The position numbers and the translations under genes are program-made. Shown one piece after another: positions 42,252-51,911 of a stretch of DNA of 64,000 nucleotides. How positions within the stretch are numbered: position 1 is the first letter of the stretch; each line of letters opens with the position of its first letter. This DNA is from Candidatus Bathyarchaeota archaeon. Lineage in GTDB: Archaea; Thermoproteota; Bathyarchaeia; Bathyarchaeales; Bathycorpusculaceae. Location: NCBI GenBank assembly GCA_026014725.1, contig JAOZHV010000044.1:216272-280271 (forward strand), read 5' to 3'. The notes under the pieces are model-generated. The model was not told the origin of the DNA. It did not search any database and saw only the letters and a list, made by a program, of their open reading frames with translations.

Positions 42252-43892
42252 TTAACTGCTGTTTGATGCTTGAACTGCTTTTTTATTACTTGCTTTTCTA
42301 CGTTTAAAAAACAGGAATCCTGCAGCAAACACTATAGTTAGTATAGTAACGGTTGCCACCACAGCGATTGTGGGGAATAGTGCTACGCTGAAATAAACTG
42401 TCTTCTCTGCAACATTTCCCATTTCATCCGTTGCATAAACAGTTAAACGATGTGCCCCCTCGGACAATGCTAAGAGGGTTACGTTTCCAAGAATTGGTAC
42501 TTCCTCAAGGCCGTCTAGGCTGTAAGCTAAATATGTAACATTTTCATTTGTGATGAAAGACAATTGAATGTTGGTTGAGTCGTAGGATTGATTTTTTGGA
42601 GTTATAATGGTGATGTCTGGTCCGATAGTGTCGATGGAAAAGTAAACAGTGTTCGAAGAACCCATGTTGCCCAGACTATCGTTAGCGTAAATAACTATGC
42701 TATGGCCCCCTTGAGGGATGCCGACAAGTTCTATTGGTCCTTGTATAGTTACATTGGCTTGGTTATCTAAACTGTAAGCCATCCATTCGGTTGCTCTATT
42801 AACCGTAAAGCTTAGCGATAACTTAGTGTAGGTTTTGTTTTCAGGAGAGGTAATTTGGACTTTTGGTGCAACTGTGCCGTAGTCTGCTGGTTTATACTGC
42901 TCATTAACTTTAAGCCAATTTGTGCCATCGAACCCTCCAATAGCGTATAGAATGTCGTCAACAACTGCGATGCTCAAATACGCTCTCGCGGTAGGCATTG
43001 GCTCAGCAATGTTCCAAGAGTTATTTTCTGGGAAATACACTCTATTTAGACCAGTAAATTCTCCTGAAGAGAACCCGCCAATATAGAATATTCTTTGAGG
43101 TACCATATATCCTTCGGTTGCCGCCGCTGCTCCATAACTGTTAACGTTGGGTAATTGAGCCGACATGTTCCATTCGCCTGTTTTAGGATTAAACACTTGG
43201 TTGGCGTCAGTTATGATGGTATTGCCTATTGAGATTGGTTCCCTTGAGCCTCCGATAATAAAGATTTTATCGTTTAGCACTGCTGAAGAGTAACCCTGAA
43301 CTCCCATAGTCATCGCAGGTCCTGTACTCCAGCTATTATTCACAGGGTCATAAACTTCGTTTATGTCTGTTTCTTTGTAGAATGGGCTTTTGCTATCGTA
43401 TTTCTTTCCACCAATAAGATAGATTTTGTCACCAACCACGCTTGCGCATAAATCAGCTCTAGGCGTAGGCATGGACGTTTTCGTTTGCCAAGTGTTCGTG
43501 GCTGGGTCGTAAACTTCGTTGTTTCCGATATATCCTGAGCCTACTGTTCCGCCTATTACGTAAATTTGGTTTTTGTAAACTGCGATGGCAAAACCGCTTC
43601 TCGCAGTAGGCATAGGAGTTTTGGTAGTCCACTGGTTTGTCGCAGGGTTATATTCTTCAACAACATTGAGTGGCGCATCTCCGTTTAAGCCGCCTATGGC
43701 ATATATTTTCCCATTTACTACAGCGACGCCGAATCCGCCTCTTGCGGTCGGCATTGACGCCATACTAGTCCAAACGCCTTGGTTTTTTGCGCTAGCAGGT
43801 AAGACAGTAGCGAACGCTGGCAGAACTGCTGTTGTAATAAGCAGTGCTAGTAGGAATTGGGTTTGTTTCTTTATCGGTAAACCCCCAGCCAT
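42252..43892 (-). CDS. Secreted Kelch-repeat protein with Ig-like domains and membrane anchor
   Basis: About 546 residues from ATG 43892 (GAGGAG upstream). Signal peptide (LLALLITTAVLPAFATVLPA), then six Kelch repeats with the GG...W pattern (AIGGLNGDAP, VIGGTVGSG, LIGGKKY, IIGGSREP, YIGGFSSGE, AIGGFDGTN) to about residue 335. Two Ig-like modules (VQITSPENKTYTKLS and ITIITPKNQSYDST) follow, then a final transmembrane helix and a basic tail. Predicted to be displayed on the cell surface for binding. Its Ig modules are near-duplicates. Confidence 0.85.
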   Translation of the reverse strand: MAGGLPIKKQTQFLLALLITTAVLPAFATVLPASAKNQGVWTSMASMPTARGGFGVAVVNGKIYAIGGLNGDAPLNVVEEYNPATNQWTTKTPMPTARSGFAIAVYKNQIYVIGGTVGSGYIGNNEVYDPATNTWQTKTSMPTPRADLCASVVGDKIYLIGGKKYDSKSPFYKETDINEVYDPVNNSWSTGPAMTMGVQGYSSAVLNDKIFIIGGSREPISIGNTIITDANQVFNPKTGEWNMSAQLPNVNSYGAAAATEGYMVPQRIFYIGGFSSGEFTGLNRVYFPENNSWNIAEPMPTARAYLSIAVVDDILYAIGGFDGTNWLKVNEQYKPADYGTVAPKVQITSPENKTYTKLSLSFTVNRATEWMAYSLDNQANVTIQGPIELVGIPQGGHSIVIYANDSLGNMGSSNTVYFSIDTIGPDITIITPKNQSYDSTNIQLSFITNENVTYLAYSLDGLEEVPILGNVTLLALSEGAHRLTVYATDEMGNVAEKTVYFSVALFPTIAVVATVTILTIVFAAGFLFFKRRKASNKKAVQASNSS

Positions 43893-44032
43893 CTCTCCTC
43901 TATAGAATAACACTTTATGCTTATATTATTAAAGGGTAACTGAGCGGTAAAGTAATCAAGCAAACGATGACACAATGTGAGAAAAAAAGATTAATTCTGT
44001 GAAAGCATAATATTTTGCTTGGGTGTTATTAT

Positions 44033-44488
44033 TTGATTAAGAGAGTCTTGGTTGCTGTTGATGGCTCGGAAAATTCTAACAGGGCACTGGACTTTGCATT
44101 AGACCTCGCCGAAAAATACAATGCCAATGTAACGGTGCTGAATGTTTCAGAATCGCCCGCTATGGGGGTAGTTTCCCTTGAACCTACTGAGCCTATGGCT
44201 TATGCAGGCGGCACTGTGGATTTTTATAAGGACTTTCACCGGTTTCATGAGGACATTTTAAGGAAAGCGGTGAATCGTGCCCGAGAATTTAAGCCTAATG
44301 TGACTGTTTCATCAAAGTTGCGGGAAGGTAACGCTGCCTCGGAAATTGTTGCTGAAGCAAAAGAGGGCGCGTTTGATATTATTGTGGTTGGGCATAAGGG
44401 GTTGGGCAGAGTTAAGGAGCTTTTTTTGGGTAACATCAGTGAGAGGGTAGCTCATTTAGCGCCTTGTCCAGTCATAATTGTTCGGTAG
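44033..44488 (+). CDS. Universal stress protein (UspA family)
   Basis: About 151 residues, a Rossmann-like alpha/beta domain. It starts IKRVLVAVDGSENSNRALDF, and near the C-terminus IIVVGHKGLGRVKELFLGNI is the G-x2-G-x9-G(S/T) ATP-binding loop of the ATP-type Usp. The TTG at 44033 has GGGTG 7 bases upstream; a TTG at 44015 would add six residues. It acts in the cytosol in stress adaptation. Confidence 0.93.
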   Translation: MIKRVLVAVDGSENSNRALDFALDLAEKYNANVTVLNVSESPAMGVVSLEPTEPMAYAGGTVDFYKDFHRFHEDILRKAVNRAREFKPNVTVSSKLREGNAASEIVAEAKEGAFDIIVVGHKGLGRVKELFLGNISERVAHLAPCPVIIVR

Positions 44489-44573
44489 TTCGCTACTGCA
44501 ATCTTTAAGGAAGGCTATAGTCGCTTGAGATTTAAGACGTGATGGGGAATAGACAAAGAAGGGATTGTTACGA

Positions 44574-44768
44574 CTATGTGTGATTTCTGTTTCTGGCGCA
44601 GTAAAAGTTACCGTTTAACCGCACAAACGCCGGGCATTTTCCGTCGTAGCAGTGTTCTAACCATTGGCATGGCGCACGGACCTCGTGTACTCGAGGCATG
44701 TATCCATGTGAATTAACTTTTTCTTTTTGGGTTGTTCGTTTGGAGAGTTGTTCTAACATTGCTTCCAT
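44574..44768 (-). CDS. Small cysteine-containing protein
   Basis: About 64 residues from ATG 44768 (GGTG 7 bases upstream; an ATG eight codons earlier has no site). The C-terminal half holds CQWLEHCYDGKCPAFVRLNG then FYCARN: four cysteines of a possible metal or disulfide site. No family recognised. Confidence 0.5.
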   Translation of the reverse strand: MEAMLEQLSKRTTQKEKVNSHGYMPRVHEVRAPCQWLEHCYDGKCPAFVRLNGNFYCARNRNHT

Positions 44769-44830
44769 ACTAAAACACCTCATCAGCTCCAATAGAAATT
44801 GAAATATTATTGACGACGTGTAGTAATTAA

Positions 44831-45880
<1,050 letters not shown>

Positions 45881-45882
45881 TT

Positions 45883-48096
45883 TTAAATTGATGAAAAGCG
45901 GTCGAACGTTGTCAGCGTGCTCATCGCGCCGCATGAGGGGCACTTGTGCAGTGTGGCAAACCAGCTCTTTTGGCAGTTACTGCAGACGCTGACTTGTCTA
46001 TTGTAAGTGAAAAATTCCGTAGCTTGATTCTCAATTAGGTGTCGTGTTAACTCCATGAGTGCTTCAGGTTTGTATTCTGCGCTTTCTAATTCTAGAACGT
46101 CTAAACTTCCGCCCAAGTTCAACCCCTTCATGGTCTGCGCCATCTCAAACATGCTGGTCGGCGCTTTGAGCGGTTCAGCGGCTTTTATCTGGATTCTATT
46201 TAGCGTTGAATAGTAGGGTTTTTCTCTTGTTCCAGAAAACTTCAACTTGGCAACCCCGTAACGTTCGATGTCTAGTTGCGCGAGGCGTTCAGCAGCTTCA
46301 TGGTTGCCCAGCACGACGGGGTAAAGGCGTTTGCCGTATTTTCTCCCAAGCTTCTGTTTAAACGCCAGCACATTGGCAATTAGTTCCATGCTGAACCTGC
46401 GGCTCTCCTCTGAAGTTATGCTCTTTTCAGTGAATGCTTCTACTGCCTCCTTGAACCCTACAAGGTTAACTATGCGCAAGCAGTTTTCCAAACGGAAATA
46501 CGTGTCACCATTACTCTTCTGCAAAAGGAACGGCAGAAAATTTTTCCCAAACTGCTTGAGAGCATTACCTTTTATTCCCAAGGCACGAGCAGCAAGTTCG
46601 AAGCGTTCCTTAACCAAGTCCAAGAATTTGTTCTTATCTTTCTCGCATTCTTGAGCAATTCTTGGCAAGTTAATGGTAACGCAGCCCAAGCATCCAGTGC
46701 GCAGAGTATCGGTTTCCCACTCACCTGTTAAGTCAGATGCAAATTTAACTCCTGAGGCAGCGAAAGCCACGTTTTCGTTTTCTTTTTTTGTCAAGTTGGC
46801 GAAATATGGGGCTCCGCTTTTTGCCGCTAGCTGGTGTGCTTTAAGAAGCATGTTTTTTGACTCTTCGTCGCCAAAGGTGGTATTGTTAATTTTTATGACA
46901 AGCTTTGGGCTAAGCAACGGCTTTGGTGAGCTTTCCTCTAAGAAAACGTCTAGAATAAGCGAAGTTAACAGTTGGCTTTCTTTGGCATAGTCGCCGTACT
47001 TGCCTACTGCTTTGCCTTGTGGTCCAATGGCTTCTTTCTCCGCGACCGATTTAGGAATGGAAAGTTCAAGCCCCAAAGATGCGTCTACGTGTTGGTTGAG
47101 GTTCAGAATAAACAGGCGCAGGGCTTCTTTTAGTTTAGCTACCTCATTGCCTCTGACAAACGGTGCAAGCGCCAAATTGAAGTAGTTGAATGTTTGTGTG
47201 CTGTTGGTTTCTTTGCTTGTGTGTAATAGCACGTTAAAAGCGATGGAGAGTGCTGATTTAAAATTGGCTGGCGGTTCCATGGAAACCTGCAGAGTGCCGT
47301 CGGGTCTTATACCGTGCTGGAAGAAGTACCGTATGTCATGGATGACCTCGTTGGGTTTGAGTATCCATGTTCCTAAACCATCAATGTGAATTGCTCCTGA
47401 GAGGTGAGCATCGGCGATGTCTCTTGGAAATATATTTAGTAATGTGTATTCTCCCAAGACGGTTTGTCCTGCCTTACTGATTGTAGCCGCTGAATCCTGT
47501 GTGGCATCTTTGGATTCGATGAGCACGGTTACCTCATGGACAGGCATGCCGACGCGGGTAAGTTTATGTCGGTAATCTTCATAACCCTTCTCAACCAAAA
47601 TCCCATTCACAACTTCTCTAATCAACGAAGCAGTAAGATACTTTGTTTTTGACTTCATGAGGCGTTTCTCAGCTTCTTTAGCCGCTTTCTGTGCCAGTTC
47701 AGCGGGAACTTTTGCCTCTCTAATCAGTGAATTAGCGATTTTATTGGCATCAAACTCTTCGAGCGTTAAATGGGACGTGCGGACAACCATGCCCCTTGGC
47801 TTAACCGCTTTCTTTTCCACGCGGTCAGCAACGTCAAGCACCATTTTGCCAAGGTCCGTTAGAAAATATTTTTTTGCGTCCACATCTGCCTCAACCAAAT
47901 CCGCCTTCAGCAGGAATTTGAGATGATAAGCGAACCTGCCTGCGTCTCGGCTTGGGTTCATTTTAAGTTGATTCATCAGTTCAGTGTAGGAGAGGGCGCT
48001 TTTGTCAAAGAGCAAGTTTAAAATTTGCAGCCTGAGGGGTGAAGAAACAGCTTTAAGCACTTTTACTCCTCGTGTACGATGCGGCGGATTAACCAT
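45883..48096 (-). CDS. ArsR-HTH/ATP-cone/NrdD-like fusion lacking the glycyl-radical motif
   Basis: 737 residues in three parts. An ArsR-like winged helix (about 8-95: VLKAVSSPLRLQILNLLFDK, then RFAYHLKFLLKADLVEADVD) is followed by an ATP-cone (about 104-190: VVRTSHLTLEEFDANKIANS), the dATP/ATP-sensing module of NrdR and ribonucleotide reductases. The third part is an NrdD-like barrel (about 215-735) with LHTSKETNSTQTFNYFN and TGCLGCVTINLPRIA. At the C-terminus the zinc ribbon CSNCQ...CPSCG is followed by only about 14 residues ending DRFSSI, where NrdD carries the glycyl radical (RVxGY). No such Gly is present and pyrB follows immediately. It may be a nucleotide-sensing regulator rather than a reductase. 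Confidence 0.8.
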   Translation of the reverse strand: MVNPPHRTRGVKVLKAVSSPLRLQILNLLFDKSALSYTELMNQLKMNPSRDAGRFAYHLKFLLKADLVEADVDAKKYFLTDLGKMVLDVADRVEKKAVKPRGMVVRTSHLTLEEFDANKIANSLIREAKVPAELAQKAAKEAEKRLMKSKTKYLTASLIREVVNGILVEKGYEDYRHKLTRVGMPVHEVTVLIESKDATQDSAATISKAGQTVLGEYTLLNIFPRDIADAHLSGAIHIDGLGTWILKPNEVIHDIRYFFQHGIRPDGTLQVSMEPPANFKSALSIAFNVLLHTSKETNSTQTFNYFNLALAPFVRGNEVAKLKEALRLFILNLNQHVDASLGLELSIPKSVAEKEAIGPQGKAVGKYGDYAKESQLLTSLILDVFLEESSPKPLLSPKLVIKINNTTFGDEESKNMLLKAHQLAAKSGAPYFANLTKKENENVAFAASGVKFASDLTGEWETDTLRTGCLGCVTINLPRIAQECEKDKNKFLDLVKERFELAARALGIKGNALKQFGKNFLPFLLQKSNGDTYFRLENCLRIVNLVGFKEAVEAFTEKSITSEESRRFSMELIANVLAFKQKLGRKYGKRLYPVVLGNHEAAERLAQLDIERYGVAKLKFSGTREKPYYSTLNRIQIKAAEPLKAPTSMFEMAQTMKGLNLGGSLDVLELESAEYKPEALMELTRHLIENQATEFFTYNRQVSVCSNCQKSWFATLHKCPSCGAMSTLTTFDRFSSI

Positions 48097-48324
48097 GCTA
48101 CCCCTTCTTCCTTAGCCCTTCAAATTTGGCGCTCTACTTATTATTCAACGGTTGACTTTAAACTTAACGAAGGATTTTTTATGGCAAACTTTTGTTGAAC
48201 AAATCTGAAAATTGCGCTTGAAAACGAAAAAGATTGGTAGATTAAAGTAAGCAACCATTTCATAATGAATAAATTAACAACTTGCAATCAACTTCTGTTG
48301 GTATTGTAAAAAATTACCATTCGT

Positions 48325-49776
48325 TTGTTATACTTTTGTGTTCAAAAATACTTAATTCATAATGAGGGCATAAACTATGTGAAGGCTCTTTTTACGTTTT
48401 TTCGGGTGGCAATACGCTTGAAAATTGTTAAGGAAGAAAATAAAGCCGTCGTGGAAACAAGCGGAAGGGGTGCTCAGCCTATACGGAAAATTATTGGTTG
48501 GTTGAAATGCGCTTTGAGGCAGAATTCGTATGAGAATAAGGATGAGTATAAACGGCTTTTTCTTGCGGCAGATATTTCGCAGGCTAAAATCGTTATTGTT
48601 CTATTTGCAGCGATAATAGTGCTTTTTATTTTAAGTGATTACATGTTTTTTAATTTGTCAGTGGTATTCTACGAGTTGGTGGCCTTAAGGCTGGTTTTGC
48701 TTGCATATTGTGTTTGGCAGTTTATGTTCATCGGTAAAGTAGAGAATTACTGCTCCTACGACAGGTCAACTCTCCTTTACTTACTCACAATTTCGGTTGG
48801 AATATTAATCGTAAATTCTACGCGCCCTGAAAATTTTCTTCCACACATAATTGTTATTGACACTGCCGTCTTTGTCTACTATCTTGTTATCCCAAACCGA
48901 TTCATCTACCAAGCAATACCAGCGTTAGTTTTCACTTTAGGAGAGGTCGCAATCCTCATGCTAACTTTTGAGGTATTCGAGATGCCAGCACTTTTCATAG
49001 CCCTTCTAAGCCTAGCGTTTACCAATGTCGTCGGTGCATTGGGCGCCCTCCAACTTCACTCATATCGGCGAAGAATTCTTGAAAATGTAACAGAACGCAA
49101 AGAAACTGAACGTCTTGCGGCAATTGGGCAGACCGCAAGCATGATTGGGCACGATATAAGAAATCCTCTGCAAGCGATTGTTAGCGAATTATATCTAGCA
49201 AAAGACGTCATCACCAGTGGTTCTCACCCTGAGGAGGAAAAAAAGCCAGCGCTAGAGAGCATAAACATCATCCAAGAGCAAACTGATTATATTAGCAAGA
49301 TAGTATCGGACCTGCAAGACTACGCTAGGCCGATAACACCAGAATTTTCCAATGTTGATTTATCCGAATTAATTGTCAGTGTGTTTCAAACAATTAGTCT
49401 CCCCGATGAAATTGTGTTAAAAATAGATGTGAAAGGGTTTCCGAAAATAGAAACCGACCCAACCTTGATAAGACGCGCCCTGACCAACCTAATCAACAAC
49501 GCCATCCAAGCAATGCCTGACGGTGGCACACTGGGATTAACAGCGGTAAAAACAAAGGAATACATCATCATTAAAATTTCTGACACAGGCAAAGGCATAC
49601 CTGAAGAAATCAAACCAAAACTATTCACGCCACTGGTGACCTCCAAGGCTAAAGGTCAAGGGCTAGGACTAGCAGTCGTTAAACGGCTAGTTGAAGCATT
49701 GGGCGGCTCAATAACGTTTGAAAGCCAACTTGACAAGGGAACAACATTCACCATCCGCTTACCTGTCAAAGATTAG
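48325..49776 (+). CDS. Membrane sensor histidine kinase
   Basis: 483 residues. The N-terminal third has five to six transmembrane helices (about 88-255) with no recognisable sensor domain. The kinase has H-box ASMIGHDIRNPLQAI, N-box ALTNLINNAIQAM, G1 DTGKGIPEEI and G2 GQGLGLAVV. It autophosphorylates its His and passes phosphate to a response regulator. None is adjacent, so it is an orphan kinase. The start could be later than 48325. Confidence 0.88.
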   Translation: MLYFCVQKYLIHNEGINYVKALFTFFRVAIRLKIVKEENKAVVETSGRGAQPIRKIIGWLKCALRQNSYENKDEYKRLFLAADISQAKIVIVLFAAIIVLFILSDYMFFNLSVVFYELVALRLVLLAYCVWQFMFIGKVENYCSYDRSTLLYLLTISVGILIVNSTRPENFLPHIIVIDTAVFVYYLVIPNRFIYQAIPALVFTLGEVAILMLTFEVFEMPALFIALLSLAFTNVVGALGALQLHSYRRRILENVTERKETERLAAIGQTASMIGHDIRNPLQAIVSELYLAKDVITSGSHPEEEKKPALESINIIQEQTDYISKIVSDLQDYARPITPEFSNVDLSELIVSVFQTISLPDEIVLKIDVKGFPKIETDPTLIRRALTNLINNAIQAMPDGGTLGLTAVKTKEYIIIKISDTGKGIPEEIKPKLFTPLVTSKAKGQGLGLAVVKRLVEALGGSITFESQLDKGTTFTIRLPVKD

Positions 49777-49876
49777 CGTGCCGAAACAGTTGTTTGTCAT
49801 GCCTTCAGGGTTCGGCAAAGAAATTCTTTATTAAGTTAGAGTGTTGACAATAGTTAGTTTACTCGGGGCTAAACAA

Positions 49877-51214
49877 ATGAAAGCATTCATAATCCAGTTT
49901 CCCTTCGGCGTAGTAGCCTTCAATGAAAAAAACAACCTAGTCGAGAAGGCGCTGTTTCCAAAAAAGCCACAAGCAGCGGCAAAAAACCTGCTAAAGACCG
50001 AGACGGGAAAGCTATCAGACCAAGTTTCTTCACTCATCACCCTGTTAAAGAATGTAGATTATGACACGTTTGTTTTTGAAACAGCCAGTTTAGCAGAGGA
50101 AGCCCAACGGAAACTAAAGGTCCACGTTGAGGTAGCTAAGCCTGCGGAAGCAGCAGTTTTGCACTCGCATATGGGGGAAATCGCGCTTGAAAGCGGCTTC
50201 GTCAAAGACGAGCAAGAGCTGAACCTTTGGAACCGCAATGTCAGCATGGAACTTGCGAAATTAAGGATTAAAGGTGCAACTGCTAAGCGTGACTTAATCG
50301 TTGCTCAAGGCATCCAAACACTCGACAGTTTAGACCAAACCGTAAACCTGTTCATGGGCAGACTACGCGAGTGGTATGGCGTTTATTTCCCAGAGCTTGA
50401 CCGTCTCATTGAAAAACATGAAACCTACGCGAGGCTCGTCATAAACCTCGGAGCCAAAGAAAACTACACCGCTGAAGCGCTGGAAAAAGAAAATATTCCC
50501 AAAGAGCGAGCCCAGCTTGTAGCCAAAGCGGCTGAATCATCCATGGGCGCAGACATCGCTGAGACTGACATAGAACAAATACAAGCCTTAGCCAAAGACG
50601 TGCTTGAATTCTATAACCTGCGCAAAAGCATGGAAGACTATGTTGATAAAACTATGGAGGAAATGGCACCGAATGTGCGTGCTGTTGCAGGAGCACTTTT
50701 GGGTGCACGCTTAATTGCCATTGCAGGTAGCCTCCAGAATTTGGCTATGCGACCAGCCAGCACAATACAAGTTTTAGGCGCAGAAAAAGCACTTTTCCGC
50801 TCACTAAAAACAGGTGCGCGTCCACCAAAACACGGCTTGATATTCCAGCACACGCTGTTGCATGATGCAAAACGCTGGCAGAGAGGAAAAATCGCCCGAG
50901 TTATCGCGGGGAAACTCGCCATAGCCGCCCGAGCAGACGCGTTTGGAGGAGGCCACTACATTGGAGAAGAACTCAAAGCAGACATAAACAAGCGCATCGA
51001 AGAAATCCGCGAAAAATACAAGGAGCCGCCGCCACCAAAAGAACCCAAATCAAAACCAGTGTTTGAACGGCGAGAAGAACGACCTCAAAGACGCGAAAAC
51101 TTCCGAGAAGGCGAACGAGGCGGATTCAGGGAAAGACCACGGCACGAAGGGCCTCCAAGAGGCGGAAAGCGCAGGCGTAAACAGTGGAGAGACAAGCGTG
51201 CCCGTCAAGGTTAA
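49877..51214 (+). CDS. nop5: Nop5/Nop56-like C/D-box RNP protein
   Basis: About 445 residues from ATG 49877 (KAFIIQFPFGVVAF opening); an earlier start at 49841 would add 12 residues. The protein guides 2'-O-methylation together with fibrillarin and L7Ae. The coiled-coil domain is followed by the Nop domain with ALLGARLIAIAGSLQNLAM and the RASTIQVLGAEKALF segment (here PASTIQVLGAEKALF). The C-terminus is an unusually long Arg/Gly/Glu-rich tail (about 385-445). It overlaps the fibrillarin gene by 17 bases. Confidence 0.95.
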   Translation: MKAFIIQFPFGVVAFNEKNNLVEKALFPKKPQAAAKNLLKTETGKLSDQVSSLITLLKNVDYDTFVFETASLAEEAQRKLKVHVEVAKPAEAAVLHSHMGEIALESGFVKDEQELNLWNRNVSMELAKLRIKGATAKRDLIVAQGIQTLDSLDQTVNLFMGRLREWYGVYFPELDRLIEKHETYARLVINLGAKENYTAEALEKENIPKERAQLVAKAAESSMGADIAETDIEQIQALAKDVLEFYNLRKSMEDYVDKTMEEMAPNVRAVAGALLGARLIAIAGSLQNLAMRPASTIQVLGAEKALFRSLKTGARPPKHGLIFQHTLLHDAKRWQRGKIARVIAGKLAIAARADAFGGGHYIGEELKADINKRIEEIREKYKEPPPPKEPKSKPVFERREERPQRRENFREGERGGFRERPRHEGPPRGGKRRRKQWRDKRARQG

Positions 51215-51896
51215 ACCACACCCTAAGTTTAAAGAAATCTACCAAGTCACCTTAGAAGATGGCGCGCAAAGGTTAGGCACAAAAAACCTCACGCCAGGCT
51301 TAAACGTGTATGGCGAACGGCTCGTCAAGTTCAAGGGTGTTGAGTACCGTGTGTGGGATGCTTTTCGTAGTAAGCTTGCAGGCGCAATAATCAAGGGCTT
51401 GAAAAACGTTCCCATTGAACCAGGCTACAGAGTGCTATATTTGGGTGCGGCTTCAGGCACAACACCCAGCCACGTTTCAGACATTGTGGGTGACACGGGT
51501 CACGTGTACTGTGTCGAGTTTGCTCAGCGGTCACTCCGAGACTTAGTGAATAATGTTGCCGCTTACCGAACCAACATTTCACCGATTTTAGACGACGCAA
51601 GAATGCCAGAAAGGTACGCCATGTTCATCTCAAGCAAAGTAGACACAATTTATTGTGACGTTGCCCAACCAGAACAAGCAAAGTTGCTGGCGGACAACGC
51701 TGACTTTTTCCTCAAGCCAGAAGGGTGGGTTATGTTGGCATGCAAGTCGCAGAGCATCGATGTCACTATGGCTCCAGACGCGGTTTACCAGCATGAAGCC
51801 CGAGTTTTAAGGAAGAGGGGCTTTGATGTTAAAGAAATCGTGGTGTTGGACCCGTTCGATAAAGCGCACGCCATGATTGTGGCTCAGCGACAATAA
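51198..51896 (+). CDS. flpA: Fibrillarin-like rRNA 2'-O-methyltransferase
   Basis: A 232-residue methyltransferase of C/D-box RNPs. Motif I is VLYLGAASGTTPSHVSDIVG. VYCVEFAQRSLRDLV follows, and DTIYCDVAQPEQAK is the catalytic Asp region, with KSQSIDV later. The GTG at 51198 has GTGGAG 8 bases upstream and begins PVKVKPHPKFKEIYQV, the conserved N-terminus; an ATG at 51063 inside nop5 is a false longer frame. Coupled to nop5 by a 17-base overlap. Confidence 0.95.
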   Translation: MPVKVKPHPKFKEIYQVTLEDGAQRLGTKNLTPGLNVYGERLVKFKGVEYRVWDAFRSKLAGAIIKGLKNVPIEPGYRVLYLGAASGTTPSHVSDIVGDTGHVYCVEFAQRSLRDLVNNVAAYRTNISPILDDARMPERYAMFISSKVDTIYCDVAQPEQAKLLADNADFFLKPEGWVMLACKSQSIDVTMAPDAVYQHEARVLRKRGFDVKEIVVLDPFDKAHAMIVAQRQ

Positions 51897-51911
51897 ATTA
51901 TGTTCCACCGA

